From contig CM056383.1 in the NCBI GenBank assembly GCA_029718625.1, positions 70,000,395 to 70,064,394 on the forward strand: a stretch of 64,000 nt of DNA, in the 5' to 3' direction. Both the position numbers and the translations under genes were made by a program. The first letter of the stretch is position 1. Every line of letters begins with the position of its first letter. The notes under the pieces are model-generated. The model did not search any database. It was not told where the DNA came from and saw only the letters and a program-made list of their open reading frames with translations. Source of the DNA: Synaphobranchus kaupii. Taxonomy: Eukaryota; Chordata; Actinopteri; Anguilliformes; Synaphobranchidae. Shown here piece after piece: positions 10,139-20,401 of the stretch.

Positions 10139-11770
10139 ATAGTTTTGTGGCACAATTTTAGAGACTGTACCCAGGTAAGATGGTGGCCAGTAACCATGGT
10201 TCTATATCTATGAGCCAATCATCAGCTATCTGGCTTCTGAGACCCGATTATGACATCACACTTGGTTAGAAAGAAAGACAGTCCATGGCACTTTTGCCAT
10301 AGCTACCTATTATAGCTGGCTAGGAACTGTACCCAGGTAAGATTCCTGCCAAATCATTACATTTCAGAATATCAAATTACTATTACATCACATGATATTC
10401 CACATCTATGGTTCTATATCTATGGGAGCAGCGGTCTGTAAAGTTAGAATAATGGAGCGTTCAGAAGATGAGCATCAGCTATCAGTGAAGATGAGTCAGT
10501 GTTTGCTGTCATAAGGAGGGCAGTGTTATCTGACCCTTCAGTGTTTACACACGACTCTCACAAACAGACCTATAATCTTCAGCTTGAGTGGATTTTGTTT
10601 TCTTTTTTCCATTGTGCTGCCTTAAAGAGACACGTTCTGGGGATTTTAGTATTATCTCAGATTCACTGTATGTTTTTCGATTGACCCACAGTTTTTATGT
10701 GCGATGAAGGACATTTTAGGTATTTACAGAAGTTTCTGAAGACCTGTCAGCTTTAAAATGGCAGGTAATGGGGCATTCTAGGGTTTGTGGTCTAAAGCAA
10801 GAAAACACACTTCAAGTTACTCAAAAGCAGTTTATTAATATTTTCACGGTAACTACTTCCTATGGTACTTGCAACCTGAGTACCAAATAAGTATCAAAAT
10901 GATCTTAAAACAAATATTTATTAAATAAATTTTGTTTCTGATTTTTTCCCCCCTTTTTCTCTCAATTTAGCCGCCAATTGACCTAGTAATTCAATTACCC
11001 ATGTAGCAACCGCTGAGAATTCACCGCTACAGCCCGTCAGCCAGCAGTAGGAAAGAGGCCGTCACCCTCTTCAGGGGGAAACCCCTTCAAGCCCCTGACC
11101 GTGAATCCAGCTCGCCCGATTGTATGCGACGATTCTCCCCTGCCGAGTCCCTCCCCCCCACCCTGGGAGCGGCCACCAATTGCCACTCCCTCAGGCCATA
11201 CTCGAAAACCAATATTTATGTTTATAATTGTGACTAAACACTATAGAATGAATCTGCTCATATTTCCAACCTCAGGGAAACATAACTCTACAAGCTGCTG
11301 TGGAGGTACCTGAAGTGGATTTTTTTATTTTAGACAAAAAACCCACTAATGCTTCTATGCCTGCCAATGTAATGTCAGCAGCTGATCAGAAACTTCTGTA
11401 GATATCTAAGATATCCTTCATCCCACTTAAAAAAAAAAAAAGTGTCGGGGCCGATTCAAAAACAAGCACTTAAACTGAAATTATATTTTTTTAAAACCCC
11501 AGAAAGTGACCCTATCGATTTAATGTTGCATGAACATAAACCCATTTTATCTGGGGAGATGAAAAAGACGCGATCGGGCCGCACTGTCTTTGGGGCTGAT
11601 GATGTGTGGCCAATGGAATGCAGGAGGAAGGAGGAAGTGCGTATCAACTGCAGAGCGCGCCGAGACGAAGAGCCACCACATAACTCTCTGCTTACAGTGG
11701 AAAGGGAAAAGTCATCAACTGTGCCTGACCTTTGAACCCTGTCCCCGCCCCCCTTCGTATCTCCCCCCAG

Positions 11771-11937
11771 CTCACGCAGTGGAAGCGGTTTGAGGACGAG
11801 CTGAACCCCGACCCCGGCCAGATGGCCAAGTACTTCAGCAGCCCCAGCAAGAGCCTGAGGGTCCATGTACAGCGGAGGACGAGATCTACTACCTGCTGGG
11901 GAAGAGAACAGCTCCATGAAGAGGCCTCCTTACAGAG
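11771..11937 (+). CDS. gpr156: gpr156 exon: start of the cytoplasmic tail, frameshifted
   Basis: Acceptor CGTATCTCCCCCCAG; donor GAG|GTAAGA at 11938. The first two thirds read LTQWKRFEDEL then GQMAKYFSSPSKSL, closely matching the human tail after TM7 (LKQWKAFEEE...MAKYFSTPNKS). From about 11860 the expected acidic segment appears only in shifted frames (EDEIYYLLG, then NSSMKR, then LLTE at the donor). Human has SSMERLLTEKNAVI here, so the exon end and phase 0 are as expected. At least two single-base shifts are needed. Confidence 0.8.
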
Positions 11938-12492
11938 GTAAGAAACTGGAGAGAGAGAGGTTCCTCACACAGGTAAAGGCCAGGTGAGAGAGAGGCTCCT
12001 CACACAGGTAAGGCCAGGTGAGAGATAGGTTCCCTCACACAGGTAAGGACCTGGTTAGAGAGAGGTTCCTCACACAGGTAAGGTCCAGGTGAGAGAGAAG
12101 GTTCCCTCACACAGGTAAGGCCAGGTGAGAGAAAAGAGGTTCCTCACACAGGTAAGGCCAGGTGAGAGAAAGAGGTTCCTCACACAGGTAAGGCCAGGTG
12201 AGAGAGAGGTTCCTCACACAGGTAAGGCCAGGTGAGAGAAAGAGGTTCCTCACACAGGTAAGGCCAGGTGAGAGAAAGAGGTTCCTCACACAGGTAAGGC
12301 CAGGTGAGAGAGTGGTTCCTCACACAGGTAAGGCCAGGTGAGAGAGTGGTTCCTCACACAGGTAAGGCCAGGTGAGAGAGAGGCGTCCTTCCTTCAGTCT
12401 GTTCTGTGCACTCATTAGAAGTAATAAGATCTGAGGCACCCGGGCCTTCAGATAGAGTTGACTCCAGCCTCTCGGTTCTCCTGTTTTTGTAG
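11938..12492 (+). other. gpr156: gpr156 intron made largely of splice-donor-like repeats
   Basis: A 555-bp intron. Most of it (11950-12385) is the array described separately. The remainder holds a polypyrimidine stretch and acceptor CTGTTTTTGTAG. Confidence 0.8.
11950..12385 (+). repeat. Minisatellite of about 35 bp x12, each unit carrying two 5' splice-site consensus sequences
   Basis: Units consist of TTCCTCACACAGGTAAGG followed by CCAGGTGAGAGAGAGG, with 1-3 bp length variation. Each holds CAG|GTAAGG and CAG|GTGAGA, both close to the vertebrate donor consensus. The first unit begins about 12 bp after the true donor (GAG|GTAAGA). The array fills most of a 555-bp intron. It produces short minus-strand frames that are artefacts. 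Confidence 0.93.
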
Positions 12493-13790
12493 AAAAACGA
12501 CATGATCGACAGCCTGCAGGAGCAAGTGAAACAGCGCCAAGGACAAGCTGCTGAGGCTGATGGTGGTGAGCAGCGTCTCCTGAGCAGGATGGGGACATGG
12601 ACTCCTCCAACACCAACCTCAACTCCTCCTCCACGCAGGTCACGGAGCTGCCTCCAGGACATCCCTGGCCCGCTGCTGGAGACGGAGGATGACCCTCCTC
12701 GCTCTTCTCCTCCTCGTCCTCCTCCAACTCCTCCTCTCCCCACCTCATGTGATGGAAGAGGTCACCCGCAGCGCAGGGAGCAGAGGGGAGCTTTCGCTGG
12801 AAAGCCTGAGGTGTAACTCTGAGGAGTTGCAGGCACAGCTGAGGACGACTGCGGGTCCTTCCGGTCCAGATGCAGTGGCACAGGGCCCACCAGAGGTGGC
12901 CACGCCTCCAAGCAATGACATAATCTCTGGCTCCGCCCCTCAGTCACCTCCCACTATCAGTCCTGACGGAGCTGGGAGCCCGGGTGCGCCGGGTGCGCTG
13001 GGGACTCTCGCGGTATTGGCGGGAGGTAAACCCGGCTTCGTCAGCAGTGAGCAGCTGCAGGAAATCCTCCAGGACCTCTGCGTGGACGCCGTCAGCGCCT
13101 CTCTGAGGTCACCTGGCCAGGCTAGGAGACCCCCGAACCCGGGCCCCGCGATGAGCCCCTGCCCAGGTCGTCCGGCTCCCCCGTCAGCTACCTCTACCCC
13201 AGCATCTCGCCGTACGTCATGAGGAAGCGCCGGCCCCCGTTCCACGCCTCCAGAGCCGGGCCGCCCTCGTACTGCTACCCCTCGGGTTCAGCGCCCCTGA
13301 CGCGGAGGGGCGTGGCTCCTCATGGCGTGGACCCCGAAACCGAGCCCCTCGCTGCAGTGGACTCCGCCCCCTCCTGCGGACGCAGGGAAAAGTCAGCACC
13401 CCTGAGGAAGAGGGGGGCGGAGCGTCACGCGGAGAACGTCCCACTGCGATGGGCGAGGCGCGGCTCGAGATGGGACGAGCGCGGCCCGCCTCGCCGGTGT
13501 ACTACCTCGGCATTCCCGAGGTCTCACCCGAAACCAGCCGAGACGGAGGGCCCCCCTGGGGAAACGGGGGCCCCGGTCACACGGACCCCTATCGTTATTC
13601 GGACTCGGACTCCAGCAGCTCAGAGGACAGCTACTGCTTCTACCACAGGCCCTACTGCAACGTCTGTCTCCAGGGGCCCTAACGAATCTACGGAGAGCAA
13701 CCGTCTCTGAGGCCTCCGACAGCGAGTGGGGGCCACAAGAGCCACCCCGTCGTCAACTTTAACGAGGACCTCAAACCCACCTTCGTCTGA
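12493..13790 (+). CDS. gpr156: gpr156 last coding exon: coiled coil, C-terminal tail and stop, multiply frameshifted
   Basis: Starts after TTTTTGTAG with KNDMIDSLQEQVKQRQ, the GPR156 coiled-coil segment (human KNAVIESLQEQV). The frame breaks near 12541, after which DKLLRLMVVSS follows. Other landmarks in different frames: SSEQLQEILQDL (about 13037-13090; human REKLQEVLQDL), ISPYVMRKRRPPFH (about 13205-13245; human SPYMVRRRR), SSSSEDSYCFYHRPYCNVC (about 13612-13671; human SSSSDEFFCRCHRPYCEIC), EASDSEWG (13709-), and the terminus VVNFNEDLKPTFV with TGA at 13788-13790 (human IVNFKDDLKPTLV). About six small shifts are required. Landmark order and spacing match the human tail. The C-terminal TFV is a class I PDZ-ligand motif. 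Heavy frameshifting with conserved landmarks suggests assembly indels in GC-rich sequence; a young pseudogene is the alternative. Confidence 0.85.
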
Positions 13791-14839
13791 ATTACGTGAA
13801 ATTACGCCGCTGGGGGTGAGGAGTGTGCAAAGACATGTCCGGCTAACATTTCAAGAACATTGGGGGAACATTCCAATTAGGATCCCCTTTGGTTGGTAAG
13901 ATAATGTTAAGATGGGAATGTTCCCAAAATAGTCTGAGAAACATATTTATTGTTCCACACAAGTTCTGTCAAAAAAGTACAAAAAACATTCCAGGGATGT
14001 GGCAGTCAAAATTACTGGTAACATCCCCTGATGGTTTATCATTTTGTAACTTAAAAAAAACATTGAGGAAACATATCACTAACATTTTAAAATGCCGCCT
14101 AGTGTAAAGTTTGATAAGTCAGGTTCATTGAGCATTGCTCGCTTTCCCAAAAAAATTCCCATGAAAATTCCCAATTCTTTTTAAACAGGGAATAACAAAA
14201 CTTTTTTGGTCCAAGACCTATCTTCCTTCTTTCCTTAAAAGTACCGTTCAGTACAAACATACAGGAAACTGGACAAAATTATCTGTTGCTTCACCCAAAC
14301 ATGAAAATAGTTCTGGGAACTAAAAATAGTTAGCTTAGCATTTCCACTGTGAGTGGCATCAGAGTTCTATGGCTGCCCTGTGACCTTACTGTGATTGCCC
14401 TATGACCTCAGTGGCTGGACCAATCCATGACAGTCTCTTTGTGTTTCCTTTCTCGTACACATCCATTATGTGTTTGTCTGACATTTCTTGGTAGGGGCCT
14501 TGAGCATTTCATATTGTATAAGGAGCTGAAGTCTACGCTAGTGTTCTCTACAGAACTTTCCCAGAAATAATATGTCTGAGGTCTTTGGCTACCAGTCTGG
14601 TTTCCAGCAGATGGAGCTGAAAACAGGATCAGTAATTCACAGAGTGCAGGGCTCATATGGTGACACCACACCATCTTTCTTGTCCAGCTACACACACACA
14701 CACAGTATGTAGTACATCTGTTTGGATATAATCTGTTATTTATGCTATGCTAAGTATACGGCTTAATATTGCTCTTGTGTTAGCCTCCTCTCAAGACAGA
14801 TCTAATTAGATTGGTAGCCTCTTATTATCATGTATTACA

Positions 14840-14845
14840 AATAAA
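14840..14845 (+). promoter_or_regulatory. Possible gpr156 polyadenylation signal
   Basis: The first AATAAA I noticed downstream of the gpr156 stop (13790), which would give a 3'UTR of about 1.07 kb. Another lies near 15642. Not proven. Confidence 0.25.
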
Positions 14846-16288
14846 AGCCTTGCTTTAAAGGTTATGAGCACGCACGGTAATGTTGATACTGTACCAGCTC
14901 ATGCCGTGACTGTACTATACACTATCCTATCGTTTCTGGGCTGAAATAAAAATCAGTCTCAGCTGAGAATGTTCATAAATAGGAATGGTTAACTAAATCT
15001 TCTAGCTCATTTTAGCATTTAAAAATGACAAAGCTTTGTACTAAATGCCACAAATCCAAATTCAGAGATGATCCAGTCATCGGGCAATAATATGTGGCCA
15101 ATCAGCTTAGTTGTTGGGAGTGAAAACATTCCGGTGTCTTTCTGGAACATCTCATAAATGCTCAGGTGGGTTTAAACTGTGGTGATGGTGAAGTCCGTGA
15201 CCTACCGGTATAATCAGTCTCCTGCTCCTCACACCGGTGGCCAATGGGAGGCTGCGATACAGTCAATAGAGCAGCCAGCTCTCGACCCCTATCCTCCTAA
15301 GACCATTCACCAATTCATTTTTGTCCCCTGTAGGGGACATGAGTATCTTGACTTATTCTCAAGAGCCATATACTGTATTCTACCGTGCTGAAACCTACAC
15401 TACAAGGGACAATCAATAAAAATTTAAAAAGTAATATTTTTGAAAATATTTACCCTGCATCATGTTTTTGTCATTGAAGACACTTGTATTGTCAAAATAT
15501 TTAAATAGTCAAATTTTTGCTGGGGCCTTAGAAGGAAATACTAATCACCTCGTGTGACCGGGAGGTTTGATTTTCCCCCATGGCACTTCCTCTAGTGTGA
15601 TCCCATCCCTGTCTGTAACCCTCTCTGCTTTATGCCTGTCTGAATAAAATGCATAAGGAGTGTGGACTATCCTCTCTCTTTAAAAAAAAAAAAAAACATT
15701 GGACAACCACTTGTGCTCTGTATACAGGGGTGTGGCCAATTGGAAACACACCCCCTCTGAATTCGAGGTTAAGAGGATCAGTCGGTACCATTAAGTAATT
15801 ATTGGCATCGGCCTTGGATTTTAAGGGGGGGGGGGGGGGGGGGGCATTCCAGGAATTGAGCCCCACACCATTACGGACACGCCAGAACCCTTCACTGTTG
15901 GAATACTGTTTTCCACTGTTTTATTCACTACTGTACAAAACAAAAGCTCCTTCTAGGAACCATTAATGTTGTTTGTTCATTTTACTTTTGGTAATCTCAT
16001 TTGAATATAAAAGTTTGTCTGTGTCAGATTTAATTTTTAAGGATTTTCCTTTTTTTAAGCTTAAATTTATTTCACAGCCTGCCTCTAATTTATTACCATC
16101 ACTTCACTTAGAAATTTCATTTATAATATGATGACATATGACTGAGACATACGCATATTACAAATCAGGAAGAGTGTGTTTATTAATTTATCTGAGTGTT
16201 TTTACATTTTGTAAATAAAATGTGTTTTTTTGAGTTGAAAGCTGGATTGTTTTTTCATATGTAAAATATTGATGGACAGAACTTCATG

Positions 16289-16883
16289 GCTGCGTGCGTG
16301 CGTGCGTGCGTGCGTGTGCGTGCGGTGCGTGTGAGTGTTTGTGTGTGTGTGTGTGTGTGTGTTTGTGTGTGAGTGCGTGTGTGTGCGTGCGTGTGTATGC
16401 GTGTGTGCGTGTGAGTGTGTGTGCGTGTGTGTGTGTTTGTGTGTGAGTGCGTGTGTGCGTGTGTGTGCGTGTATGTGTGTGTGCGTGTGAGTGCGTGTGC
16501 GTGCGTGTGTGTGTATGTGTGTGTGCGTGTGAGTGTGTGTGCGTGTGTGTGTGCGTGTGTGTGCGTGTGCGCGTGCGTGCGTGCGTGCGTGCGCGTGAGT
16601 GTGTGTGTGTGTGTGTTTGTGTGTGAGTGCGTATGTGTGCGTGTGTGCGTGGTGTGTGTGTGTGTGTGTGCGTGTGTGTGCGGTGTGTGTGTGGTGTGTG
16701 TGTGCGTGTGTGTGCGTGTGTGTGTGTGTGTGTGTGTGCGTGTGTGTGCGTGTGTGTGTGTGCGTGTGCGTCTTCTGTGTATAATTATCTTTAGATTTAG
16801 AGTATTTGTCCTGTTTCCATCGCTCTCATTTAGCACCTTCCCTCCACGACCCCCCCCCCCCCCACACACACACACACACACAC

Positions 16884-16918
<35 letters not shown>
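16289..16918. repeat. Compound (GT)n/(GTGC)n microsatellite with a flanking (CA)n
   Basis: About 480 bp of TGTGCGTG variants (alternating purine-pyrimidine), then about 70 bp of unique sequence, then a C-run and (CA)n at 16850-16918. It gives low-complexity open frames on both strands (Cys/Val and His/Thr) that are not genes. Confidence 0.95.
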
Positions 16919-16936
16919 CACCACCAATTAAATTGA

Positions 16937-16995
16937 ATTCAACTCAGTTAAATGCTATTTTATTTGTATAGCGCTAGACAAAGACGCATAGAGAG
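16937..16995. mobile_element. Possible LINE 3'-tail remnant
   Basis: Contains TTATTTGTATAGCGCTAGAC, resembling the TATAGCGC tail motif of fish LINE/SINE 3' ends. Too short to classify firmly. Confidence 0.4.
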
Positions 16996-17097
16996 GACAT
17001 CACAAGTAAAGCAGGTGGAGGATGGGCTCCAGCAATCATCTACTGGCTTCCTGCTTGTTACCGCACCTGTTCTACAGTAACAGTACAATAGCCATGC

Positions 17098-17301
<204 letters not shown>

Positions 17302-18551
17302 CTGTTTTTTAGGCCCAAGGACATACAGTATATATGCAATTTTCATTATTTCAGCACAAATGCCTCCATTATGAATGTACTCCTTTTTTCAGTCCACAAT
17401 AATAAAAGCCGCTCATAGAAAACTGGGGACTTCTGATGTTATATATGGAAAGAGAAAGACATAAAGGAAATGACTCGGTTGTAATGTAGTTGAGATCTGC
17501 AGACATAGTCCCAGTGTTCACCTACAGGATGATATAACATCATTCATTTCATTATAATGCCAATCTGGCCTATGAACATGCCACTTGGGAATATTCATAG
17601 AGATCATTATCTACAGTAACACAAGTCTTAACCAAGTGTTTAGCTCCCCTCAAGCGTTTTGCAAGTGGAGCTAAAATGCTATATGTCAATCCTATTTTTG
17701 TTTTGAGTTTGTTTAAGATTGAGATTAACTCAAACTTCAGAAAGCAAAAACACCAACAACATTACTTCCCTGGATCTTATTGAAAAGACGCAAAAACGCA
17801 GCACAAATAAATCATTTCCTGTCCATATATTGCCCTCCAACACAATAACAATGGATTCACTCCAAAAGTACAATTCAATATAAACAACCTAAAGGCACAC
17901 AGTATCTCTCAGATAAAATATAAAAAAGATTCAGCATTACTGTGCAATATTATAATTTAGTTTTATATGTTCAGTTTTAGCTCCTATCAGAGCTAAGATA
18001 CAGGAGCATAGTCGTATTGTTTCATAACAATTCTTTGAGTACTTTCTCATTAGCCCACATGTACGTATGACTGGTTCTCTGTACAGTGAGTCATTATTTG
18101 CACAGAAATACCAGGAGTGTCATACCTTGCTTGGAAAACAAAAGAGCAGGGACTGATGATTTAAATTATTAAAAAACTTGGAGCCACAAAATATCTGAAT
18201 AATGGAGACTATTTTAAATACACACCCTACAAGTAATTGATATAACTGTTTAAGATGCTCTCCGCTACTTTTTTCCCCACGCTGCCTTTATTTATTCATT
18301 GATTTACTGTTATTTACACTATGAAACTGACACACCCTCCTCTCTTTGTACGATTGGCATGTGACCACTGGCGGTGCTACAAACTTTTCCCTGAAGGTGC
18401 TAAGGAGGAACTAGGTCAATACATGGAAGTGCTAATCATTTATTTTCTTCATTGTAAAATGCTAATTGAATCAATTAATCAAATAATTGAGACAATGCTT
18501 GGGGGGGAGGGGTGTTGTGCTGGTGCTATGCAGATTTGTGGTGAGGCTATA

Positions 18552-18712
18552 GCCCCCCCAGTGCAGTGTTTTAACCTGCATGACAGCACCACCGGTCATG
18601 CTGCATGAGTAGTCAGTGCAGTGTTTTACCTGCATGACAGCACCACCGGTCATGCTGCATGAGTAGTCAGTGCAGTGTTTTACCTGCATGACAGCACCAC
18701 CGGTCATGGTGC
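18552..18712. repeat. 54-bp tandem repeat x3
   Basis: Units contain GTGCAGTGTTTTACCTGCAT then GACAGCACCACCGGTCATG and TGCATGAGTAGTCA. Each unit includes an inverted pair (CATGAC...GTCATG) able to form a small hairpin. It lies in the gpr156-gsk3b intergenic region. Confidence 0.9.
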
Positions 18713-19049
18713 AAAAAAGGAGCAGCCTACTAGTCAAGGGAGAGAGGTGGCAGCTCTTTGCAGACAGTTGCATACTTGCCTTTTATATTACTTTATAGAT
18801 AATATTTAAATAATTATCTAAGTCACAAGACATTCCTGACTTCTATCAACTTGTCAGGAACAGATTTAATAGGGGATGAGAGTAGGTAGTAGGTAGTAGG
18901 TAGTAGGTAGTACCCCCATATATAATGAAACTGAATGCAAATCCTTAAGCATGCACTGAAAGCCGGAGAAAAATGTAACTCATTCCTTACCGGTCCTTTT
19001 ACAACCTATGAGAGCGCACGTGTGCAAGTAAACGGCAGCACTTGGGCGC

Positions 19050-19500
19050 AACCCGTCATTGGATAGATTACAGGAACTGACTAGCAACAGCGCCGGCTGA
19101 CCACTGGCGCACTGTCAGTGTACGGCTAGAACATGATTGGTTCACGTCCGGCATCCTCTTTAGCGTGATTGGTCAGCAAGCAGTCAGTCCATTGGTTCTC
19201 TTATATCTTTCCGCCTACTCTGCATAATATTCCTTGAAGTAGTTTTTTTCATGACACCAGGGGCAGCATTCGGCAATTTTCAGAAAGTGTGAGCGTGAAG
19301 CCGCCAGCCCATTGGCCCACAGTCTCCCGGGTCCCTCCGCCTATCTCAAAGAGATTCGATTTGGATTGGTTGATACAACCTCCTCACGTCTGCTTGCGCG
19401 TGCACAGTTTCCGATTCATGTAGCAATAAGTTGACGTAGAGGCTGCATGTTCTCCTGCAGCAACACGTCATTTTCCGTAGTTTACGTAAATTACGTCTTG
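19050..19500 (+). promoter_or_regulatory. Putative gsk3b promoter with six CCAAT boxes
   Basis: Six ATTGG motifs (reverse-strand CCAAT, the NF-Y site) at 19058, 19136, 19168, 19191, 19311 and 19365, all in the same orientation. CRE-like and ACGT elements lie near 19431 (TTGACGTAGA) and 19480 (TTTACGTAAATTACGTC). CpGs are commoner than in the flanks. No convincing TATA box sits at a fixed distance. The region lies just upstream of the gsk3b 5'UTR, so it is the natural promoter candidate; the exact start site is unknown. Confidence 0.6.
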
Positions 19501-20313
19501 TGGGTCGGAGTGACAAAGAGAGCGAGCAGAGACAGACGGAGAAGGAATAAAAAAGAAATTGTGAATTTGTGGAGTGCTGTTAGAATTGTTTCCCACAGAA
19601 AGAGGCACGGAAGGTGGCTGTACAGCTGATCGTCCGATTGCTGGGAGTTCTGATTATTACTTTCGTGTTTATGGGGACGAACGTGTTTGGACTTTTGTGT
19701 AAATTATTTGATTTTACATCGGGAAATTTTGAATTTTTTCATTTGAATTGTTGGTTGGGTTGAGTAAGGGAGCCGCCATGGCTGGATCTGTCGGATCATT
19801 GAACCTCCACCTCAGTATATGAATAATTATTATACTGTGCTATGATAATTGCGAGGATTAAAAAAATTGCAAACCTATTATTAGACTTTTAAAAAAAAAA
19901 ATTAAATCACCAATTTGACTCATGTCGTTTTAGGATTTAAACGCAACTAATAAGTTGTTTTTTAAAATAGAACAAACTAGCAAAGGACATTTTAATGAGA
20001 TAATTAGTTGTAAAGACGTATTTGTGCAGGAGGCCTTGTGATAAGGACCGAAGAGGACAATATTACCGGATCTGGGAAAGGATGGTTTGAGAGAAGCCAG
20101 TGTCGGTGGACGGGAGAAGTAGTAACGCTAGCGCTAGCTATTGAGAAACCCATTTGGGAAGGAACGGAGGAGTTGCTTGTGTGTTTTTATGCTTTAATGC
20201 TGTAACGACTGTTGCTACAATTGTACTATTAGGCCGAAAGACAAACAAGTAAGATCGCGAAGAATAGCCTTTAAGCGAGAGACTGAGAAGAGGAAAGGAT
20301 CTGGAAGTGGAAT
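19500..20313 (+). other. gsk3b: gsk3b 5' untranslated region (start approximate)
   Basis: Roughly 0.8 kb between the promoter and the gsk3b start codon, with no obvious splice acceptor just before the ATG, so it is likely continuous with coding exon 1. GSK3B mRNAs are known for long 5'UTRs of about this size. It contains several upstream ATGs; the one at 19778 has a perfect Kozak context. The left boundary is an estimate. Confidence 0.55.
19778..19822 (+). CDS. Upstream ORF in the gsk3b 5'UTR (14 codons)
   Basis: GCCGCCATGG is a perfect Kozak context. The frame reads MAGSVGSLNLHLSI and stops at TGA 19820-19822, about 490 nt before the main start. The main gsk3b ATG context is weaker (A at -3, T at +4). 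If transcribed, this uORF should be translated efficiently and reduce or condition main-ORF initiation. Function is inferred from context only. Confidence 0.5.
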   Translation: MAGSVGSLNLHLSI

Positions 20314-20401
20314 ATGTCGGGTCGGCCCAGAACCACCTCCTTTGCAGAAAGCTGCAAACCAGTGCCGCAACCCTCGGCGTTTGGGAGCATGAAAGTCAGC
20401 A
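20314..20401 (+). CDS. gsk3b: gsk3b coding exon 1 (regulatory N-terminus)
   Basis: Glycogen synthase kinase 3 beta is a Ser/Thr kinase acting in Wnt/beta-catenin, insulin/Akt and Hedgehog signalling; it phosphorylates primed substrates in the cytoplasm and nucleus. The exon reads [20 protein letters not shown] then SAFGSMKVS plus one base of the next codon. That is 29 codons plus 1 nt (phase 1), ending at A|GTAAGT. It matches the vertebrate GSK3B N-terminus; the only difference I see from human is Pro for Gln at residue 18. RPRTTS9F is the Akt site whose phosphorylation makes the N-terminus a pseudosubstrate. The frame is intact. The kinase domain starts in exon 2, which is not in the window. 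Confidence 0.96.
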
